Made by a program: the position numbers and the translations under genes. Below are positions 60,326 to 64,000 of a stretch of 64,000 bases of DNA, in pieces. Numbering within the stretch: position 1 is the stretch's first letter; every line of letters starts with the position of its first letter. Origin of the DNA: CAKSQF01 sp964582375 (GTDB lineage Bacteria > Bacillota > Clostridia > Oscillospirales > CAG-272); the NCBI GenBank assembly GCA_964582375.1, contig CAZORL010000001.1:62001-126000 (forward strand). Reading direction: 5' to 3'. The notes beneath the pieces were generated by a model. It was not told the DNA's origin. It worked only from the letters and a program-made list of their open reading frames with translations, and searched no databases.

Positions 60326-60547
60326 TTAGGCGAGATAACCGCCGACGGGGCAGGCGTTGTACTGCTTTATGATCTTTATGTTGATCGATCCGTCTTCCTG
60401 CACACTCTCATCAACGATCTTGTACAACGTTCCCCACGCTCAAGACCCTTCTTGTAATGTGCGACCTCTTCCTTTATGAGAGAAACAGCGTAGTCGTGTC
60501 CGACGTCCTCCTTTAACACTTTTCGTGAGCAAAAGATCCTCTCTCAT
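60326..60547 (-). pseudogene. Small conserved-looking gene with two frameshifts
   Basis: The ATG at 60547 abuts the stop of the dehydratase activase, but its frame dies after about 37 codons. Coding sense instead runs in another frame from 60540 (RIFCSRKVLKEDVGHDY, then AVSLIKEEVAHYKKGLERGE) and finishes in a third frame (LYKIVDESVQEDGSINIKII, then KQYNACPVGGYLA) at TAA 60328-60326. Removing one base from ATGAGAGAG and adding one T in CGTTGTAC restores a single 73-residue protein starting M-E-R-I-F. The reconstructed chain is hydrophilic with no membrane segment. I do not know its function. Two errors in 220 bases favour real decay over sequencing error, but the latter is possible. Confidence 0.6.
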
Positions 60548-63500
60548 TTATTTTGCGACCGTCGCTTTAGTGGATTCCTTTTCACGCTTTCTCTGACTTT
60601 GTGCCTGTCTGAGATTGTCCTTTGCCGTTGCGAGCATAAGCTTTATGCGGTTTAGCTGATTGACCTCGGATGCGCCCGGATCGTAATCGACGGCGGCGAT
60701 ATTCGAGTAGGGATAATCCTTCTTGATCGCCTTGATGACACCCTTTCCGACGACATGGTTTGGCAGACAGCCGAACGGCTGTACGCATACTATATTTGGT
60801 GCGCCGTCGTGTATCAGCTCGATCATCTCTCCGCAAAGGAACCATCCCTCGCCGTATTGATTGCAGATCGAAAGATATTTCTCGGCATATTCGGCAGTCT
60901 TTTCAATATCTGTCGGGGCAGAGAAACGCTTGCTGTTTTTAAGCGCATCCGCCGCAGGCGCACGAAGTGCCTTCAGTGCGTCAATACCGACATGCGATAC
61001 GAGCAGACCCCAATATTGTGTTCCAAGCTCCTTTACCTTCGGTATCATGTTGTAGATGCACATCGACAAAAAGTCAAGAAAATCGGGAACGACCGCCTCT
61101 GCCCCTTCTTTTTCAAGAAGCTCAACAAGATTGTTGTTGGCGATCGGCATGTATTTTACGAGTATCTCGCCGACAATGCCGACACGCGGCTTTTTCATGT
61201 CCTCGTATATCGGGAGAGTATCAAAATCGCTGACTATCTCACGGCATATCTCTTTGTACGAGACTTTTTTGACCTTGCCCGAGAGAATGTCCGAGCATCT
61301 GCCGATCCATTTGTCGCGCAGTGCGTTTGCCGAACCGAGTTTGATCTCGTAAGGACGGGTGCGATAGAGACAACGCATGATAACATCGCCCCAAATAAGC
61401 CCCTTCATTGCATCGATGAGCATGCCCGGCTTGATCTTGAATCCGCTGTTCTTCTCAAGCCCCTGTGCACTGAGCGATATGACCGGGATGTGAGAAAGCC
61501 CCGCACTGTCAAGTGCACGTCTGATAAATCCGACATAGTTGCTTGCTCTGCAACATCCGCCTGTCTGCGTCATCATGAGAGCAAGCTTTGAGGTGTCGTA
61601 TTCGCCCGAGAGTACTGCGTCCATCATCTGCCCGACGGTTATGATCGACGGATAGCAGGCATCGTTGTTGACATATTTGAGCCCCATGTCCACCGCACGC
61701 TTTGACGGCTTGTCAAGCATTACGATGTTAAATCCGTTTTTCACAAATATGGGTTTCAATATGTCAAAATGTATCGGACTCATCGAGGGAGCGAGTATCG
61801 TATATCCCTCATCAAACATCTCTTTGGTAAATTCGACACGCTTGTAATCATATTTTTTCGTGTCGTTCCCCTCACCGCAGGAGAGTGCCTTTTTCATCTT
61901 CATTGCGGCGATAAGACTGCGCACTCGGATTCGAGCCGAGCCGAGATTGTTGACCTCGTCGATCTTAAGCACCGTGTAGAGCCTGCCCGCATTTTCGAGT
62001 ATCTCGCACACCTGATCGGTGGTTACCGCATCAAGACCGCAACCGAATGAGTTAAGCTGAATAAGCTCAAGATCGTCACGACCGCAGACATATTCGGCGG
62101 CGGCATAAAGCCTTGCGTGATAGGTCCATTGATCGAGTACGCGAAGCTCACGACCGCTGCCCGCAGGGAGCGGAAGGCTGTCCTCGGTAAATACCGACAG
62201 CCCGAAGGATGCGATCATTTCGGGGATGCCGTGGTTGATCTCAGGATCGATGTGGTAGGGTCTGCCTGCCAAAACTATGCCGCACTTTCCTTCACGCTCC
62301 AGCTTGTCAAGCAGTCGTGCCCCTTCTTTTCTGATATCTTCCTTTGCGCGCGTTTGCTCTGCCCACGCGAGTGCGGCGGCACGCTTTACCTCGCTCTTGT
62401 CGATCGACCAGACATCAAAGCATATCTCGCAAAGCCGTTTCGTGACCGTCTTTTCGTCGGTGAATGCAAGGAATGGGTGGAGATATCTCACATTGTTTTC
62501 GGAGATCTCCTCCATGTTGTTCTTTATGTTCTCGGGGTAGGAGATGACCATCGGACAGTTGTAATGATTCTTTGCATCCGAGCTTTCGGTGCGCTCGTAG
62601 AAAACACTCGGATGAAAGATCGTAGTTACTCCCTTTTCGATCAGCCATTTTACATGACCGTGAGCAAGCTTTGCGGGGTAACACTCAGACTCTGACGGAA
62701 TGCTGTCCATTCCGAGCTGATATATCTTTCTGCTTGAGTAGGGCGAAAGAACTACCGAAAAGCCGAGCTCTTTGAAAAATGTTGCCCAGAACGGGTAGTT
62801 TTCGTATATGTTCAGAACTCTCGGAATGCCGATGACGCCGCGAGGAGCATCCTCTGCCGTAAGTGACTCGTATCCGAAGATCCTCGATCTCTTGTATTCG
62901 ACCAGATCCTCTCCGCGTTGCCCGACGCCGTTTGCGCCGACCATCTTTTCGCATCTGTTTCCGGTGATGTATTTTTTGTTCGTGCTGAACGTGTTGACCG
63001 TCAGCATGCAGTTATTTTCACAGCCGCCGCAACGGGTCGTTCTGCTCTGATATGAAAAGCTGTCAAGCGAGTCAAGAGAGATGATCGAGCTTTCCTTGCC
63101 GTCGAAATGTTCTCTTGCGATCAATGCCGCACCGAAAGCTCCCATAAGACCGCTGATGTCGGGACAGACAACATTTGTTCCCGTGATGCTCTCAAGTGCG
63201 CGCAGGACTGCCCTGTTGTAAAATGTTCCGCCCTGAACAACTATGTGACGCCCGAGATCATCCGAGCTTGCAAGCTTTATGACTTTGTACAGAGCGTTTT
63301 TGATGACAGAGTAAGCAAGACCTGCCGAAATGTCCGAAACGCTTGCACCCTCTTTTTGTGCCTGCTTGACATTCGAATTCATGAAAACGGTGCATCTTGT
63401 GCCGAGATCGACCGGGGCTTTTGCAAAGATCGCCTCTTTGGCAAACTCCTCAGCCGACATCGAAAGCGAGTTTGCAAAATTTTCGATAAATGAGCCGCAA

Positions 63501-64000
63501 CCGGATGAGCATGCCTCGTTGAGCATGATCGAGTCGATCGCACCGTTTTTGAGGCGTATGCACTTCATGTCCTGACCGCCTATGTCAAGCACGCAGTCGG
63601 TCTCGGGATCAAAAAACTTTGCCGCAGTTGCATGTGCAACCGTTTCGACCTCGCCCTCGTCAAGCGAAAATGCCGCCTTCAAGAGCAGCTCGCCGTATCC
63701 GGTCGAGCACGCACGCGATATCCTTGCAGTCGCGGGAAGTGTGTCCCTCAGTTTTTTCATCGAGTCAAGGGCGGTCTTTACCGGATCGCCTTTGTTGCTC
63801 TCGTATGATGAATATAAAAGCTCGCCGTCCTCGCCGATAAGTGCGAGCTTTGTTGTGGTCGATCCTGCATCAATGCCCAAAAAGCAGTTTCCGACATATG
63901 TGGTCACATCACCCTTTTTGACTGTCGCTTCGGCGTGACGCTTGACAAACTCGCTGTATTCGCTCTCGTTTTTGAACAGTACGTCAAGACGCTTGGTCTC
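60548..64000 (-). CDS. 2-hydroxyacyl-CoA dehydratase activase-related protein (5' end outside window)
   Basis: A giant protein related to the ATP-dependent activators of 2-hydroxyacyl-CoA dehydratases. The frame is open through the window edge, so 1150 residues are seen and the N-terminus is missing. An internal GTG at 63907 is probably not the start: the preceding codons (ETKRLDVLFKNESEYSEF) fit the linker between two activase domains. The visible activase domain has CFLGIDAGSTTTKLALIG, a cluster-ligand motif EACSSGCGSFIENFA, LGTRCTVFMNSNVKQ and VVQGGTFYNRAVL. The remaining two-thirds contain cysteine motifs such as TRCGGCENNCMLTVN, SESECYPAKLAHGH, NDACYPSIITVGQ and TGGCCRASNYVGF, typical of DUF2229 and HgdB-like regions. 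Substrate unknown. Confidence 0.9.
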   Translation of the reverse strand, partial: ETKRLDVLFKNESEYSEFVKRHAEATVKKGDVTTYVGNCFLGIDAGSTTTKLALIGEDGELLYSSYESNKGDPVKTALDSMKKLRDTLPATARISRACSTGYGELLLKAAFSLDEGEVETVAHATAAKFFDPETDCVLDIGGQDMKCIRLKNGAIDSIMLNEACSSGCGSFIENFANSLSMSAEEFAKEAIFAKAPVDLGTRCTVFMNSNVKQAQKEGASVSDISAGLAYSVIKNALYKVIKLASSDDLGRHIVVQGGTFYNRAVLRALESITGTNVVCPDISGLMGAFGAALIAREHFDGKESSIISLDSLDSFSYQSRTTRCGGCENNCMLTVNTFSTNKKYITGNRCEKMVGANGVGQRGEDLVEYKRSRIFGYESLTAEDAPRGVIGIPRVLNIYENYPFWATFFKELGFSVVLSPYSSRKIYQLGMDSIPSESECYPAKLAHGHVKWLIEKGVTTIFHPSVFYERTESSDAKNHYNCPMVISYPENIKNNMEEISENNVRYLHPFLAFTDEKTVTKRLCEICFDVWSIDKSEVKRAAALAWAEQTRAKEDIRKEGARLLDKLEREGKCGIVLAGRPYHIDPEINHGIPEMIASFGLSVFTEDSLPLPAGSGRELRVLDQWTYHARLYAAAEYVCGRDDLELIQLNSFGCGLDAVTTDQVCEILENAGRLYTVLKIDEVNNLGSARIRVRSLIAAMKMKKALSCGEGNDTKKYDYKRVEFTKEMFDEGYTILAPSMSPIHFDILKPIFVKNGFNIVMLDKPSKRAVDMGLKYVNNDACYPSIITVGQMMDAVLSGEYDTSKLALMMTQTGGCCRASNYVGFIRRALDSAGLSHIPVISLSAQGLEKNSGFKIKPGMLIDAMKGLIWGDVIMRCLYRTRPYEIKLGSANALRDKWIGRCSDILSGKVKKVSYKEICREIVSDFDTLPIYEDMKKPRVGIVGEILVKYMPIANNNLVELLEKEGAEAVVPDFLDFLSMCIYNMIPKVKELGTQYWGLLVSHVGIDALKALRAPAADALKNSKRFSAPTDIEKTAEYAEKYLSICNQYGEGWFLCGEMIELIHDGAPNIVCVQPFGCLPNHVVGKGVIKAIKKDYPYSNIAAVDYDPGASEVNQLNRIKLMLATAKDNLRQAQSQRKREKESTKATVAK

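Noticed and set aside
1..64000. tRNA, rRNA, CRISPR arrays, prophage and defence systems
   Set aside because: No cloverleaf or rRNA-like stretches, no regularly spaced direct repeats, and no integrase, transposase, restriction or toxin genes were seen on either strand.

Overview
The window is about 64 kb of a single chromosome of a Gram-positive, anaerobic member of the Clostridia. The evidence is the sporulation locus spoIIGA-sigE with a Spo0A-type box, the IspH-ribosomal protein S1 fusion next to cmk and plsC, group II ECF transporter genes, a sodium-pump decarboxylase beta subunit, an iron-sulfur serine dehydratase and a giant 2-hydroxyacyl-CoA dehydratase activase. Base composition is roughly balanced, Shine-Dalgarno sites are strong (AAAGGAG, GGAGG), and many sigma-A promoters read close to TTGACA-N17-TATAAT. 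Most genes are on the minus strand. I see no tRNA, rRNA, CRISPR array, intact insertion sequence or prophage. The content is mainly core chromosome with a few accessory or decaying spots.

Layout. 1-1.8 kb: 3'-truncated clpB behind a small ribbon-helix-helix-like protein. 2-5.9 kb (plus): an aconitase-family hydratase and a sialidase-like lipoprotein. 5.9-6.6 kb: a non-coding region with an inverted dispersed repeat, a strong terminator and a consensus promoter that may drive a small RNA. 6.6-8.2 kb: spoIIGA-sigE. 8.2-15.7 kb: seven-gene aromatic amino acid operon tyrA-aroB-aroA-aroC-pheA-aroE/K-aroQ, preceded by a previously unmarked attenuator with an 18-codon leader peptide that is half Tyr/Phe. 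15.7-19.4 kb: a VanY-like protein without its catalytic residues, a pyridoxal kinase and a CNNM/CBS membrane protein. 19.4-35.5 kb: a 14-gene minus-strand run, ruvC-ruvA-ruvB-methyltransferase-ecfA1-ecfA2-ecfT-truA-DUF5711-cvpA-clpE-P-type ATPase homologue-oxidoreductase-EamA. 35.5-41.6 kb: secreted multidomain protein-proB-proA-proC. 41.6-42.3 kb: an XRE regulator and a broken small gene. 42.3-45.6 kb: pit-DUF47-oadB-oadG behind a candidate yybP-ykoY (Mn2+) riboswitch with an expression terminator. 45.7-51 kb: gpmI and a heterodimeric ABC exporter. 51-55.7 kb: baiN-like-cmk-plsC-ispH/S1. 55.8-60.3 kb: AI-2E/YtvI-type permease, serine dehydratase and an ABC-F ATPase. 60.3-64 kb: a frameshifted small gene and the 5'-truncated dehydratase activase.

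The observations most worth following are: (1) the Tyr/Phe leader-peptide attenuator, which gives a complete mechanistic model for the aromatic operon; (2) a full-length P-type ATPase homologue in which every catalytic signature (TGES, DKTGT, DPPR, TGD, GDGxND, PEGL) is replaced; (3) a metal-riboswitch-like leader controlling phosphate transport plus an orphan sodium-pump subunit and its tiny 44-residue partner; (4) a VanY pseudoenzyme; (5) a spoIIG promoter whose Spo0A box and long spacer resemble the Bacillus arrangement. All family assignments are from reading the translated sequence; no database search was run.
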